A stretch of DNA of 64,000 nt. Origin: Lumbricus terrestris (Eukaryota; Annelida; Clitellata; Crassiclitellata; Lumbricidae). Every line of letters begins with the position of its first letter. Within the stretch, counting starts at the first letter, position 1. Positions 52,700-62,136 of this stretch are shown one piece after another. The DNA is taken from contig OX457046.1 of NCBI GenBank assembly GCA_949752735.1, forward strand, positions 38,615,649-38,679,648, in the 5' to 3' direction. Made by a program: the position numbers and the translations under genes. Under the pieces are notes generated by a model, which saw only the letters and a program-made list of their open reading frames with translations, was not told the origin of the DNA and searched no databases.

Positions 52700-53440
52700 A
52701 TTATTTGTCATGGCGCATAAAATCACATAGCCCCTCTTTAACACACATAAGGTGCTTCAGGGATGATTTAATTAAATCTAAACATCAAGGCAGTTCTGTT
52801 TTGTTTGCAGAACATAGAGAAAGCTCGGAGCGTACAGTTGTCAAATATTATGTCATCTATTACGACCGGAGACCTTGCAGACCTAAGGCATCTCCTTTGC
52901 TCGAAACCAGTCGTAAGTCGGAAATTTCCGTTTCAAGGAAGCAAGCAAAAACTAGAGCATGGTCAATATTTTCCAATTGTTAGATTATTACAGATAATAA
53001 TTTTTTAAAATATTTTTTATGCAAATAGCCAAAAGGTTCGAAAAAAGTAGCATTGAAGAACATTATTGGTTGATTTTGTACAAGTTATGATCTGCAATTC
53101 ATATTATTTGGCCAACTTTGATGCATTTTTGTCGATAAATATTGTCCATGAATGAAATAAGTTTTTCATCAATAAATTCAGTTAGGATTGAGATGGAATA
53201 ATAAAATTGGTGCTATTTAAAAGAGAATTTGTTTCTCTTTGCAATGATATATTAAACTAAAACACAGGGGGAAAACCGACTTAAGACTGGTTTTTTGCAG
53301 ATGACTGACACAAGCTAGAAGTGCTTTTGATGATCAGCACTTTCCTACTCGGCACACACAAAATAATAAGTGGCTACTAACTATAATAATTATTGCAAAA
53401 TTGTTAATTAATAGTTAATACGAGTTATACTCTGGAAGGC
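52700..53440. other. Gene-free stretch
   Basis: Shared with U4 to about 52,990; after that A/T-rich sequence without recognised features. Confidence 0.5.
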
Positions 53441-53498
53441 ACAGGATGACAAATTCTGAGCATCTGATTATTCTGCACCAAAGTTTCATGTTTTGCTA

Positions 53499-53537
53499 AA
53501 CACCTGATTAATTTTGTTTGAAGTAGCTATTTATATA
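53499..53537 (+). promoter_or_regulatory. PSE/TATA candidate, long spacing
   Basis: AACACCTGATTAA at 53,499 and TATATACC at 53,532; spacing 33 bp, the widest among good sites. Confidence 0.5.
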
Positions 53538-53889
53538 CCGTAACATCAGAGTTAATTATTAAAACATACGCACTTCCATCCATCCTCCTCTGCTGCCACC
53601 TCGGTTCATGCCTTAATCGCCGACCAGACTATGCTCTCATTTCCATCAATCGTAATTTACATAGCGCCCCTTCAAGGTACATACTCAGAGGCGATAAAAG
53701 TGGGAATCGGGCACACCTCTGAGTAGTTTCATTTTAACGAGATGCTATATAAATACTTCAATGAAGGCAAGCAGGCTTCGACAGCAGCAGAGTTAATTAA
53801 TCATAATTAATAATTCCTTCTACTTTTGGATCGCAGAAGTTCGATTACACCCTCTGCGGGGATTCTGAGAGCGGCCACTCGCTTGATTG

Positions 53890-54057
53890 GGGGTGTCCAT
53901 GGGCGGAGTTTGGTTTCCGTTCTTGGAGGGGCTAAAGCCTTCTTGGTAGGGGGTCTAAGCCCGGGAAAAAATACCATTTACACGGTAAAAATGAATCTGG
54001 GTCTTTTTTTGGCTTAGTCCCCCCTAGCCCCTGATAAACTCCGCCTAAGGGGGTGTC
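53890..54057. mobile_element. 152-bp hAT-like MITE with 8-bp target duplication
   Basis: Element 53,898-54,049: CATGGGCGGAGTTT start, AAACTCCGCCTAAG end (inverted, one mismatch). GGGGTGTC flanks both sides (53,890-53,897; 54,050-54,057). The homologous U4 site at 57,131-57,143 (TTGGCGGTGTCCC) is empty, which confirms the insertion. The interior has a second inverted pair (GGGGCTAAAGCC / GGCTTAGTCCCC). Confidence 0.9.
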
Positions 54058-54087
54058 CCACAGTGTGGTCTCATCTCCACTTACCTG

Positions 54088-54300
54088 TAAGGCGCGGTGG
54101 TGTAGGTGTATGGTCGGTGACTTGGGGCCGGAAGGTTGCCGGTTCGAATCCACCTCAAGCTGCCGCGTAGGGACCTTGAGCAAGTTCCTCACTAGCAATT
54201 GCTCATGCACTTCGGCGTGAAACTTCGATTGAGTGTCCGCGCTGTAGTCTGGAGCGCCTCTGAGTAGTACCTCGAAGGAGCGCTATATCAAGGGTTCGTG
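54088..54300 (+). repeat. tRNA-derived SINE, family S1, U3
   Basis: Full-length: GGCGCGGTGGTGTAGGTGTA A box, GCCGGTTCGAATCCACCTC B box, GACCTTGAGCAAG, CTCTGAGTAGTACCTCGAAG and GCGCTATATCAAGG tail. Confidence 0.9.
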
Positions 54301-54383
54301 CATGCAATCATTCATGCGGGATGTCCACCACTGGTCTCGCTCCAGCAGTCTTTCCATTATGTCGATGTCAGCGGATCTGGCAA

Positions 54384-55130
54384 CCATAAACGGTTCCATG
54401 ACTCTTAATCCCGCGACACTTAATACCGCGACAATTAGTACCGGACAGTTAATCCCGCGACACTTAATCCCGCGACCAATTAATCCCGCGACAGTTAATC
54501 CCGGCGACATTTAATCCCGGCGACATTTAATCCCGCGACCAATTAATCCCGCGACACTTAATCCCGGCACCATAATTTTAAGCCCGCGACACTTAATCCC
54601 GGGAAAATAAAATAACATTTAAAAGAGAGTTAAATTCCATAAAAGCAATATTCACAGCAATATTTACTGTTTCTGATTAAAAATAGCTCCGTTGGCATTG
54701 TCGCGATGTTTAATGTATTCGTAATGTCCATGTATCACAGTTTGTTTGCCTTACCTGCTGCTGCCGAAATTCGATTCAATGTCACTGCCCTATCGTAGAT
54801 TGAACTTCGCAAAATCCTGTTTAAAATTCTTTATAATGATCGTTTTATGTACAGCTGTACAACAGAAAATCTGAACAGAGAGGTTGCTCTACCTAATTGG
54901 CTATTTGTACAACAATAATCGAACCACTAGCTATAGTTGGTTATGTGGACAACAATAGTCGTACAAATATTCGTACTCACGTGTGTAGGCCTACAGGTAT
55001 TAAGTGTCGCGGTATCAAATGTCGCGGGATTAAGTGTCGCCGGGATTAAATGTCGCCGGGACTAAGTGTCCGGGATTAACTGTCGCGGTATTAAGTGTCG
55101 CGGGATTAAATGTCGTGCTACCCCATAAAC
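54384..55130. mobile_element. Foldback element with (CGACACTTAATCCCG)n arms
   Basis: Element 54,392-55,122 (731 bp) between 8-bp duplications CCATAAAC (54,384-54,391; 55,123-55,130). Ends GGTTCCATGAC / GTCGTGCTACC. Each arm is a tandem array of 14-17-bp CGAC(A/C)-TTAATCCCG units: 54,410-54,605 and, inverted, 55,000-55,115. The core is unique A/T-rich DNA without coding. U4 lacks it (57,465-57,500). Confidence 0.85.
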
Positions 55131-55329
55131 ATAAGCAATGGATGAAATTTCGATCAAGCTTAAGTTTGTCAGTATCCGATAGTCTATTCGATGTCGACAG
55201 TCCAAAGATGGTAAAAAGGAGGGGTAACGGCAGTCTTCTTCGTAACGGCATAGCGTTTGCCATATCGTAACCTAGTAACCTACCAATTCATTGTGAAGTA
55301 TATCACCGTCTTGGTGAACAGACAGTCAA

Positions 55330-55505
55330 GCAGAGATGAAGACAGTCAGAAAGGAGGCAGACAGACAGACAGATAGGTTGAGAGAAAGGCTGGCTGACAG
55401 TGGCAGGCAGGCAAGTTCAGAGATAAACAGGCGGCCAGGTATATAAACAGTCGAGCAGACAGACATACAGAGAGACAGAGAATCAGAACAGACAGGCGGT
55501 CAGAG
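55330..55505. repeat. (CAGR)n array, U3
   Basis: Degenerate GACAGTCA / GACAGACA / GGCAGGCA array; position equivalent to the arrays in the other segments. Confidence 0.8.
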
Positions 55506-55540
55506 AGCGGCAATGGTCGAGATTTCCGCATTAATATTTA

Positions 55541-55748
55541 CTGATGGATGGATGGATGGATGGATGGATGGATGGATGGATGGATGGATGGACGGACGGA
55601 GGGACGGACGGACGGACGGACGGAGGGACGGACGGACGGACGGACGGAAGGACGGACGGGCGGGCGGGCGGGCGGACGGACGGACGGACGGACGGACGGA
55701 GGGACGGACGGACGGACGGACGGACGGACGGACGGACGGACGGATGGA
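55541..55748. repeat. (GGAT)n / (GGAC)n microsatellite
   Basis: GGAT block turning into GGAC with GGAG and GGGC interruptions. The open frames are artefacts. Confidence 0.97.
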
Positions 55749-55802
55749 TCCAGATTTGACGAGGGCTTATGACAACAGAGGCCGTATCCCTCGTAAAGAT
55801 TT
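55745..55802 (-). ncRNA. N2 module with compensated stem
   Basis: Minus strand CGAGGG, ATACGGCCTCTGTTGTCATAAG, CCCTCG, then TCAAATCTGGATCCATCC. Relative to the 62,925 copy (CCAGGG / CCCTGG) both sides of one pair changed (C-G to G-C), which keeps the stem. Lies downstream of the hairpin and of the promoter at 55,993. Confidence 0.5.
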
Positions 55803-55814
55803 TGTTTGGCTGCC

Positions 55815-55889
55815 TAAAATCTGTGTTATGTCAGAGTTGTATTATGCGAAAGTTTGGCATAATACAGCCCTGACATAACACAGATTTTA
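55815..55889 (-). ncRNA. Near-perfect 33-bp hairpin, miRNA-like candidate
   Basis: Arms 55,815-55,847 and 55,857-55,889, loop of 9 nt. Only two non-Watson-Crick positions; one becomes G-U on either strand. Size and shape match an animal pre-miRNA. On the minus strand it begins about 45 nt after the start predicted from the promoter at 55,993. A recent tiny inverted duplication or MITE is the alternative. No precursor evidence exists here. Confidence 0.5.
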
Positions 55890-55957
55890 ACGATTATAAT
55901 TATTTATGATATCAATGTCGACTAGGAGATGACACAATTGTTTCAAAGATTCTCTGC

Positions 55958-55993
55958 TTTATATAAAAAGGAACAATTGGTTTTAAAGGTTTG
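55958..55993 (-). promoter_or_regulatory. PSE/TATA snRNA-type promoter candidate
   Basis: CAAACCTTTAAAACC at 55,993 (minus) and TATATAAAG from 55,965; spacing 28 bp. Directs transcription into the hairpin and N2 module. Confidence 0.6.
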
Positions 55994-56369
55994 AACATTT
56001 TTGCAATTTTAACATTCAAACGGCCACGTGCAAAATGTCTTATTCCCTAATACGACAATGCATAATAATTATTATGTGATAGTTTATTTAAATGCTTTAT
56101 ATCATTTATCATGGCGAATAATCTACATGGTCTCTATTTACCACCCATAGGAGTTGAGTAGACTGTATTTAATTTAAATATAAAACCAGTTCTGTTTTGC
56201 TTGAAGAACGCAGAGAACGCTCGGAGCGGTAGTTGTCAATAATAATACGTCACATAATTATTACGACCATAGAACCTAAAAGTAATTCGGATGGTCTGGT
56301 TAGCAGCGTTTTCATGCCCGGCACATACCAGGAAACAATTTATATAAATAATAATTAGCTACTAACTTC

Positions 56370-56725
56370 TTCTTCTTTCCCTTCAGGCTAGGATTATTCC
56401 CTGTGGCGAGGGGTCAGCCACTCGTATCCTTCTCCACCACTTGTCTCTGTTTCCAGTGTCCTTTTTTCATTTTCAGCAGCTTCAGGTATTGTTGTATCAC
56501 GTCCTCTCATCTTTTCTTCTGTCGTCCCCGACTGCGTCGACCATATACTTCCGCTTGCATGATTCTTTTAACACAGCTACCCTCCTCTTTTCTCATTACG
56601 TGTCCATACCACCGCAGCCTGGTCTCCCGTGCTTTGTCAGTGATGCATGCCACACCGAGCTTCTTCCTGATGTCCTCACTTCGTTTTGTCCTCCCTTCGT
56701 TTTGTCCTCACTTCGTTATAGCTAC
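56370..56725 (-). pseudogene. RTE-like RT C-terminal fragment
   Basis: Minus strand reads KLGVACITDKAREARLRWYG, HVMRRE, a SCVKRIMQAEVYGRRSRGR segment, then WEDVIQQYLK-like text and KKGHWKQRQ. L-R-W-Y-G-H-V-x-R and R-R-x-R-G-R are RTE-type C-terminal motifs. One frame disruption; (CTTCGTTTTGTCCTCA) short tandem text at the 5' edge. Confidence 0.65.
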
Positions 56726-56817
56726 TAACTATAGTTGATCATTAGTAACTATGTGCAATACTCTGGAAGGCACAGAAAGACAAACTTATTCTGCAGAGGA
56801 TTATCACATTGAGCTAA

Positions 56818-56852
56818 AACACCTGTTTATTTTGCCCCAAATAATTATTTCT
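56818..56852 (+). promoter_or_regulatory. PSE/TATA candidate, weak TATA
   Basis: AACACCTGTTTAT at 56,818; TAATTATTT at the TATA position. U4 counterpart of 53,499. Confidence 0.4.
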
Positions 56853-57176
56853 AGACAGCAACAGCAGAGCTTAGAATTTATTCTGAGCCATTCTCAGACT
56901 TAGTCAGCTTCTCACTCTGTGCAACACGACACGCAAATGTTTTCGATTGCAACGGTTTTGATGTCAAAAGCCGCCGTTAAACTCAGGATCCATCCAACCT
57001 CCTCCGCTACCACCTTGGTTTCTGCCTTCATCGTTAGCCAATCAGCCTATGCTATAATTACTTCTACATTGGGATCCCAGTAGCTCGATTACATCCTTTG
57101 CGAGGACTCTGCGATCGGTCACTCGCTTGATTGGCGGTGTCCCAATGTGTGGTCGCATCTCCATTTACTTGAAAGG

Positions 57177-57395
57177 GGCGCGGTGGTCTAGGTGTATGGT
57201 CGGAGACTTGGAGCCGGAAGGTTGCCGGTTCGAATCCACCTCAAGCCGCCGCATAGGGACCTTGAGCAAGTTCCTCACTCGCAATTGCCCATGCACTTCA
57301 GCGTGAAACCCTGATTGAGCGTCCGCGCTGTAGTCTGGAGCGCCTCTGAGTATGACCTTGAAGGGGCGCTATATCAAGGGTTCGTGCAACCAATC
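57177..57395 (+). repeat. tRNA-derived SINE, family S1, U4
   Basis: GGCGCGGTGGTCTAGGTGTA, GCCGGTTCGAATCCACCTC, and a GGCGCTATATCAAGGG tail; same insertion as 54,088-54,300. Confidence 0.9.
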
Positions 57396-57679
57396 ATGCA
57401 TGCGGGATGTCCGCCAATGGCCACGCTCCAGCAGTCTGTCCATTACGTGGATGTCAGCGGGTCTGTCAACCAGATAATAACAAAGTGACGTTAAGCAATG
57501 GATGACTATAAAATTTTGATCAAGCATAAGTTTGTCAGTAGGCGATGGTCTATACGAAGTCGCCAGTCCAAAGATGGTAAAAATGAGGGGGAAACGGCAG
57601 ACATCTTCGTAACAATACAGCGTTTGTTAAATCGTAACCTACCAATTCATTGTGAAGTATAACACCGTTCTCGCGAACA

Positions 57680-57698
57680 GACAGTCAAGCAGAGATGA

Positions 57699-57735
<37 letters not shown>

Positions 57736-58015
57736 AACAGACAGGTTGAGAGAAAGGTTTGGCTGGCAGGCAGGCAAGTTCAGAGATAGACAAGCGGTCA
57801 GAGAGACAGACAGGCGAGAAGACAGACATACAGACATGCAGAGAATCAGGACATACAGGCAGGCAGAGCGGAGGAGGAGGAGAGGAAGGCTGGCTGGCTG
57901 GCTGGCAGGCAGGCAAGTTCAGAGACAGACAGGCGGGCAGAGAGATAGACAGGCGGGCAGAGAGACAGACAGGCGAGAAGACAGACATACAGACATGCAG
58001 AGAATCAGGACAGAC
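57680..58015. repeat. (CAGR)n array, U4
   Basis: (CAGA)n, then higher-order GCAAGTTCAGAGA / GACAGGCGAGAAGACAG repeats. Confidence 0.95.
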
Positions 58016-58177
58016 TGGAGTAGGAGAGAATAGAGACGCTAAATTATTGCTAATCTAAATTGAATCCGTTTGACGACAATAATTATTACGTTTATAATGA
58101 TGCATTGACAAATCAAAACTATACTGAAAAACGTTATCTGCCATAATTGACAATTCGTACAAATATCGTTTTTTTTC

Positions 58178-58222
58178 AACAATCCGGTTGTTAGACATCA
58201 ATCGGTTACAGTGTACAGTTAT
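58178..58222 (-). repeat. Short hairpin repeat N3
   Basis: CAACAATCCGGTTG and ATCGGTTACAGTGTACAG. Confidence 0.5.
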
Positions 58223-58299
58223 CTTAATTAATAATCTTAACTACTAACAGAACAGACAGCTTGCAATACATCGGCACTGATAGTAACCCCCAAAGAACG

Positions 58300-58400
58300 T
58301 CTATCCTACGGGGCCTGAGAATCGAACTCGGCTCCGAGGATCTCCATGTCAGTGTGTTATCCAATGCGCCCCACCCCCAACCCCCACAAGGTGGGGCCAC
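58300..58400 (-). repeat. tRNA-like SINE head, S2-related
   Basis: Minus strand GGGGCGCATTGGATAACAC, then GCCGAGTTCGATTCTCAG and GGCCCC, so the 5' and 3' ends can pair. The cloverleaf is incomplete, hence not called as tRNA. Confidence 0.5.
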
Positions 58401-58473
58401 GTTCAGACAAGCAGAAAGTTATAAAAGAACCAAGTTGAAACCTAAAATACACACAGACTGATGTGTGGGATTA

Positions 58474-58508
58474 CACACCTTTTTAAGATTTACATTAATT
58501 GTATAAAT
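58474..58508 (+). promoter_or_regulatory. PSE/TATA snRNA-type promoter candidate
   Basis: CACACCTTTTTAA at 58,474 and TATAAAT at 58,502; spacing 28 bp. Confidence 0.55.
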
Positions 58509-58609
58509 TGAAATAGCACAATAAGTACACTATTGGAAACTGAAGTGCGTTTGTGCCGAGTTGAAAAGTGTTCAATGTTCATGTGCCATAACGAAGAGTT
58601 TGTTTGTGC

Positions 58610-58805
58610 TCTTGTTATAGCGCCCCTTCAAGCTCTTTACTCAGAGGCGCTCCCGACTACAGCGTGGACACTGCATCACCGAAGTGCTGAGCAATTGTGA
58701 GTGAAAGACTTGCCCAAGATCCCTACGCGGCGACTTAAGGTGGATTCGAACCTGCAACCCCTCGGTTGCAAGCGACGAACAAACCCACTATACACCACCG
58801 CCCCG
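58610..58805 (-). repeat. tRNA-derived SINE, family S1
   Basis: Minus strand GGGCGGTGGTGTATAGTGGG, GGTTCGAATCCACCTTAAG and the complete body; tail CTTGAAGGGGCGCTATAAC. Confidence 0.85.
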
Positions 58806-58944
58806 TGGCTCACGATTTATTCGAAATAACGAACTAATTATGATTCTATCGCGGTATAAAACGACTAATAAGTAATGACTCTAAGTAATAGTAGTTAAGA
58901 TTTATGTAGTCGGTAATCTGAGTTCCTGTAAATTATTTCAACTC

Positions 58945-58998
58945 CATAAATTATTGTGCTCTGTAATCGGTTGCGGTCTATCAACCGGATTGTTGAAT
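58945..58998 (+). repeat. Short hairpin repeat N3
   Basis: TAATCGGTTGCGGTCTATCAACCGGATTGTT; lies 80 bp before a promoter box. Confidence 0.55.
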
Positions 58999-59072
58999 AA
59001 ACGAAAATAATTACTCTGTATGGCATGATGCCATGGATTCATTTTGGACCAAGATTTTCACATAAATCGTTA

Positions 59073-59111
59073 AACACCTGTTAATTTATTTCTATCGATT
59101 TATTTATATTA
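59073..59111 (+). promoter_or_regulatory. PSE/TATA snRNA-type promoter candidate
   Basis: AACACCTGTTAAT at 59,073 and TATATTA at 59,105; spacing 32 bp. Confidence 0.5.
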
Positions 59112-59560
59112 TGACGCCCTATAACTAGACCGATAAGCATGACTCTGAATCGTCTTGGTGTTGCAAGGTTTCGTTAAACAGCGATTCAATTAAACTTAAC
59201 GAAGAGTATTTTATCAAGTTACATGGCGCCACACTGACAAACAGCCGTACACGCATACACATGAACAGGCAAGATGGCTGGTAGCAGTCTCACACACAGG
59301 CAGATGCGAGAACAGGGATGCGTTGCAAATGACTAAGTAGCTGTTTCGAAATTAAAACGTAGGACGCTATTAGTGCTGCATGAATATTTATTATTTAAAA
59401 TTGTAAAATATTAATGCTATCATCGATTACGTCACTTTAAGATCTGCTTTTGAACGATTTATAAAATACAAAAGTTGTAAGAATCTGTCTAAGTTGATTA
59501 TACACCGTAACACGTGATGACTCCTTATACGACACAGTCGCAGCTGCGTCACCATGGTTA
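59112..59560. other. Gene-free stretch
   Basis: Nothing recognised. Confidence 0.5.
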
Positions 59561-59562
59561 TC

Positions 59563-59568
59563 AATGTT

Positions 59569-59637
<69 letters not shown>

Positions 59638-59656
59638 GTCACCATCGTCGTCGTCG

Positions 59657-59703
<47 letters not shown>

Positions 59704-60010
59704 GTCGTCATAAGCATCATCATCATCATCATCAAATTCATCGTCATCACCATCATCATCATCGTCGTCGTAGTCGTCGTCGTCGTTATAATCATCACCG
59801 TAGTCATTATCATCATCATCGCCGTCGTCGCCGCCGACATAATAATCATTATTATCATAGTCATCATCATCATCGTCGCCGTCAACGTCATCACCGTTAC
59901 CACTACCATCATCACCACCACCATCATCATCGTCGACGTAGTTGTTGTCATAATCATCATCATCATCATGATCGTCATCGTTGTTGTAATTGTCATGGTC
60001 ATCATCCAGA
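59563..60010. repeat. (CAT)n / (CGT)n compound microsatellite
   Basis: Nearly 450 bp of CAT with CGT, CAC and TAG variants; open frames in several phases are artefacts. Confidence 0.97.
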
Positions 60011-60027
60011 ATAATAAGAATCTTATT

Positions 60028-60078
60028 ATTATTCAGAAGTTTAACGTCGTCCTATGACATCTGTGGCCGTTGACGACA
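60028..60078 (-). ncRNA. N2 core with GTCGTC / GACGAC stem
   Basis: Minus strand GTCGTC, AACGGCCACAGATGTCATAG, GACGACGTTAAAC. A GACACC box on the same strand at 60,183 lies about 105 bp upstream, but its TATA is displaced (GATATAATG, 46 bp). Confidence 0.4.
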
Positions 60079-60407
60079 ATACAGATAATATACAATGCAA
60101 TGAAAACAAATAAAGAATCTCACATCACGAGCATCATTATATCGCCACTGCAAACCGGTGATTGCTAAAATGCTGAGGGTGTCTAATGTTTGTCTTGGCC
60201 AATCGCTGAGATTGAACCCACGAGATTAATAATTATTAATGCCATCCTACGACTGCAGAAAGTCGCTGTCGACAAATTATTAGACCCAAAGCAGTCATGT
60301 AGATCACGGCCAAACAATCAATCATATACGGCGCCAAATAATTCTGTGGTGAAACGAGCATGCAGCAAACGACATCGTCATAGTTAATTGGAAGCCTCGA
60401 ACCGGGT

Positions 60408-60442
60408 TTATATAGCACTGGCTACAACGTTTTGCAGGTGTC
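60408..60442 (-). promoter_or_regulatory. PSE/TATA snRNA-type promoter candidate
   Basis: GACACCTGCAAAAC at 60,442 (minus) and TATATAAAC from 60,414; spacing 28 bp. Flank GAGCGCTCCATTTC. Confidence 0.65.
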
Positions 60443-60675
60443 GAAATGGAGCGCTCAATCTTATTGAAGATTTCATATAACAAGCTTATAGCAGTATTCG
60501 TCCAGTATCAGATCGAAACTTACCTAGTTCCGTTTACAAAATCTCAGGCTTCACAGTAGCGAATCGGATGGTGCAGGCTGACTGTGGTTAGACGGTAGGC
60601 TATACCGCTGACTGAGTCCTGTTCACGGCAAAAGAAATTAGGATCCTGCAGCCTTTGGCTTAAGCGCTGCATTTA

Positions 60676-60710
60676 GAAACCTTTAAAATTCTTATGATAT
60701 GTGATATACA
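60676..60710 (+). promoter_or_regulatory. PSE/TATA candidate upstream of N1
   Basis: GAAACCTTTAAAAT at 60,676; ATATACA at 60,704; spacing 28 bp. The N1 module begins about 22 bp after the predicted start. Confidence 0.55.
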
Positions 60711-60751
60711 ATTCTAAGGCGCATTAGCACAATAGTCAACTCTGTCACTGG

Positions 60752-60852
60752 TTGCACTCTGCCAGTGCCAGTCCCAAGCATAGATAAAGGAGGAGGACGT
60801 CGATAATGGTCTTTTCTAGCAACTTAGCACACAGTGACGTTAAACTGCACAT
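60752..60852 (+). ncRNA. N1 module, best promoter-linked copy
   Basis: In order: hairpin CTGGTTGCACT / AGTGCCAG, GTCCCAAGC, GATAAAGGAGGAGGACGTCG, core AATGGTCTTTTCTAGCAAC, CACAGTGACGTTAAACTGC. ACGTC / GACGT can close the core. With the promoter at 60,676 this is the most complete example of the proposed unit. Confidence 0.5.
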
Positions 60853-60901
60853 ACCACCAGCATAATTAGCCTATAGTTGGGTATAACGTACATAAATTAT
60901 T

Positions 60902-60938
60902 GAAACCTTTTTCTCTCCCTTCCGTCAGATTTATAAAT
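60902..60938 (+). promoter_or_regulatory. PSE/TATA snRNA-type promoter candidate
   Basis: GAAACCTTTTTCT at 60,902 and TATAAAT at 60,932; spacing 30 bp. It starts about 50 bp past the end of the N1 module, the same arrangement as at 33,025. Confidence 0.55.
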
Positions 60939-61139
60939 GCCGAAGATGACGTTCACACAAGATCACTTCATTTCTATTTTTATATCTTTTTCTGAGAGTG
61001 TCCTTCGCCAATCTCTTGTACATACCCATTTTGACAAGATCGCGGTTAAAGTTTTCTATCCATGACTTTGCTTTCTTCCATGTGGTCCATCCATTTGGCA
61101 ATACAATGTACTTACCACATTGTATTGTAAAATTTGTAT

Positions 61140-61385
61140 GGTATGAAAATTTTATAAAGCGCCTCTACCAGGGTGAACCGTTCAGAGGTGCTCCCACTGC
61201 GCAAGGCCACGAGAGGAGAAATAGGTTTTGAGAAAGAAAACGAGGAGGAGGTATTACCAGTCAGAAGTTGAGATCGAGTAGAAGGAGGCAGCGTATTGCA
61301 AAGAGAAGGGCCAATTGATGTAAAGGAACGGGATTGAGCCATACCCGTTCTAGTAGGAGGTACTACACATTGCCAAGCCATGACA
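61140..61385 (-). pseudogene. CR1-like LINE ORF2 C-terminus plus 3' end
   Basis: An 89-residue minus-strand frame: CVVPPTRTGMAQSRSFTSIG, then PSLCNTLPPSTRS, a SSFSFSKPISPL segment and RSGSTSERFTLVEALYKIF. The last part is encoded by the 3' tail text shared with SINE S1 (GAGCGCCTCTGAA...GCGCTTTATAA). Confidence 0.7.
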
Positions 61386-61404
61386 ACCCTTTCCCCATCT
61401 TATC

Positions 61405-61447
61405 TTATCTTACCTCATCTTATCTTATCTTATCTTATCTTATCTCA
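61405..61447. repeat. (TTATC)n microsatellite
   Basis: About eight TTATC pentamers with one ACC variant. Confidence 0.95.
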
Positions 61448-61627
61448 TCTACCACCTCTTTTCTATGTGGCCTAACTCCTTCCGTATCACTTCTGTCTCG
61501 ACTGAATTGTTCCGTATGCATCCTGCTCAACCAGTTCAGTTTTCCGTCATCTGGTTTCTTCTTTCGCCCTACTAACAACAATTAGATCCATTATCAGCAC
61601 TGAAGTGAGAATTTTTTAATATTTATT

Positions 61628-61945
61628 TCTCGCATTTTATATAGTGTGCCCCTTAAAGCTTTCCCTACTCTGAGGCGCTCCCGACTACATGGGAGGCGAC
61701 TTGCGGAGGACGAAAACGAGCGGCCGAAGATTTTGAGCGGACGAATGGCTGAGTCGCCGACGAAATTTCCCCTCTTTTTGCAGGCTAAAATTTCTGACGC
61801 CCTATTTTTAGTCATCCGAAATGTCGAAGAAAAACCTAATTTTCTGTGCCAAAAAGTTTATGACCTTTTTTAATCAATCGTCCGTCCGAAATGTCGAAGG
61901 ACTTGTATAAGGTCCCTACGCGACGACAACTTGAGGTGGATTCGA
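61628..61945 (-). repeat. SINE S1 split by an insertion
   Basis: The tail (TATATAGTGTGCCCCTTAAAG, GAGGCGCTCCCGACTAC) lies at 61,633-61,688 and the head-side part (AAGGTCCCTACGCG, CAACTTGAGGTGGATTCGAA) at 61,908-61,945. A 200-bp foreign block separates them. Confidence 0.7.
61690..61895. mobile_element. hAT-like non-autonomous element within the SINE
   Basis: Interior has TTTTTAGTCATCCGAAATGTC and TTATGACCTTTTTTAATCA, the palindrome class seen at 9,350, 30,370 and 40,500. Ends not resolved. Confidence 0.5.
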
Positions 61946-62136
61946 AGTCTATGATCTGAGCATTTTATCAATAAAATATTACAAAGAATCAAACTCCAAT
62001 CAGCTTTATTCTAAATAAACACCCGAACAAAATCATATCATGTATATAAAAGTGAAAAAATCCTAGTTCGGATCTTCACTTTTATTATTAAAATGTACGT
62101 CAGCATTTTTCATGAAACCGTAATAATTATTGTTCA

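Larger units (their letters stand above)
52545..55510 (+). repeat. Tandem segment U3
   Basis: Related to U4 over most of its length (GTTTTAAAGGT, CAGTTCTGTTTTG, GAAAGCTCGGAGCG; then ACTCTGGAAGGCACAG, CTCGATTACA, SINE S1, GCAATGGATGA). 53,440-53,540 also matches the 47,430-47,560 part of U1. It carries two element insertions absent from U4. Confidence 0.8.
55945..58040 (+). repeat. Tandem segment U4
   Basis: Fourth copy, most similar to U3; serves as empty-site reference for two insertions in U3. Confidence 0.8.
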
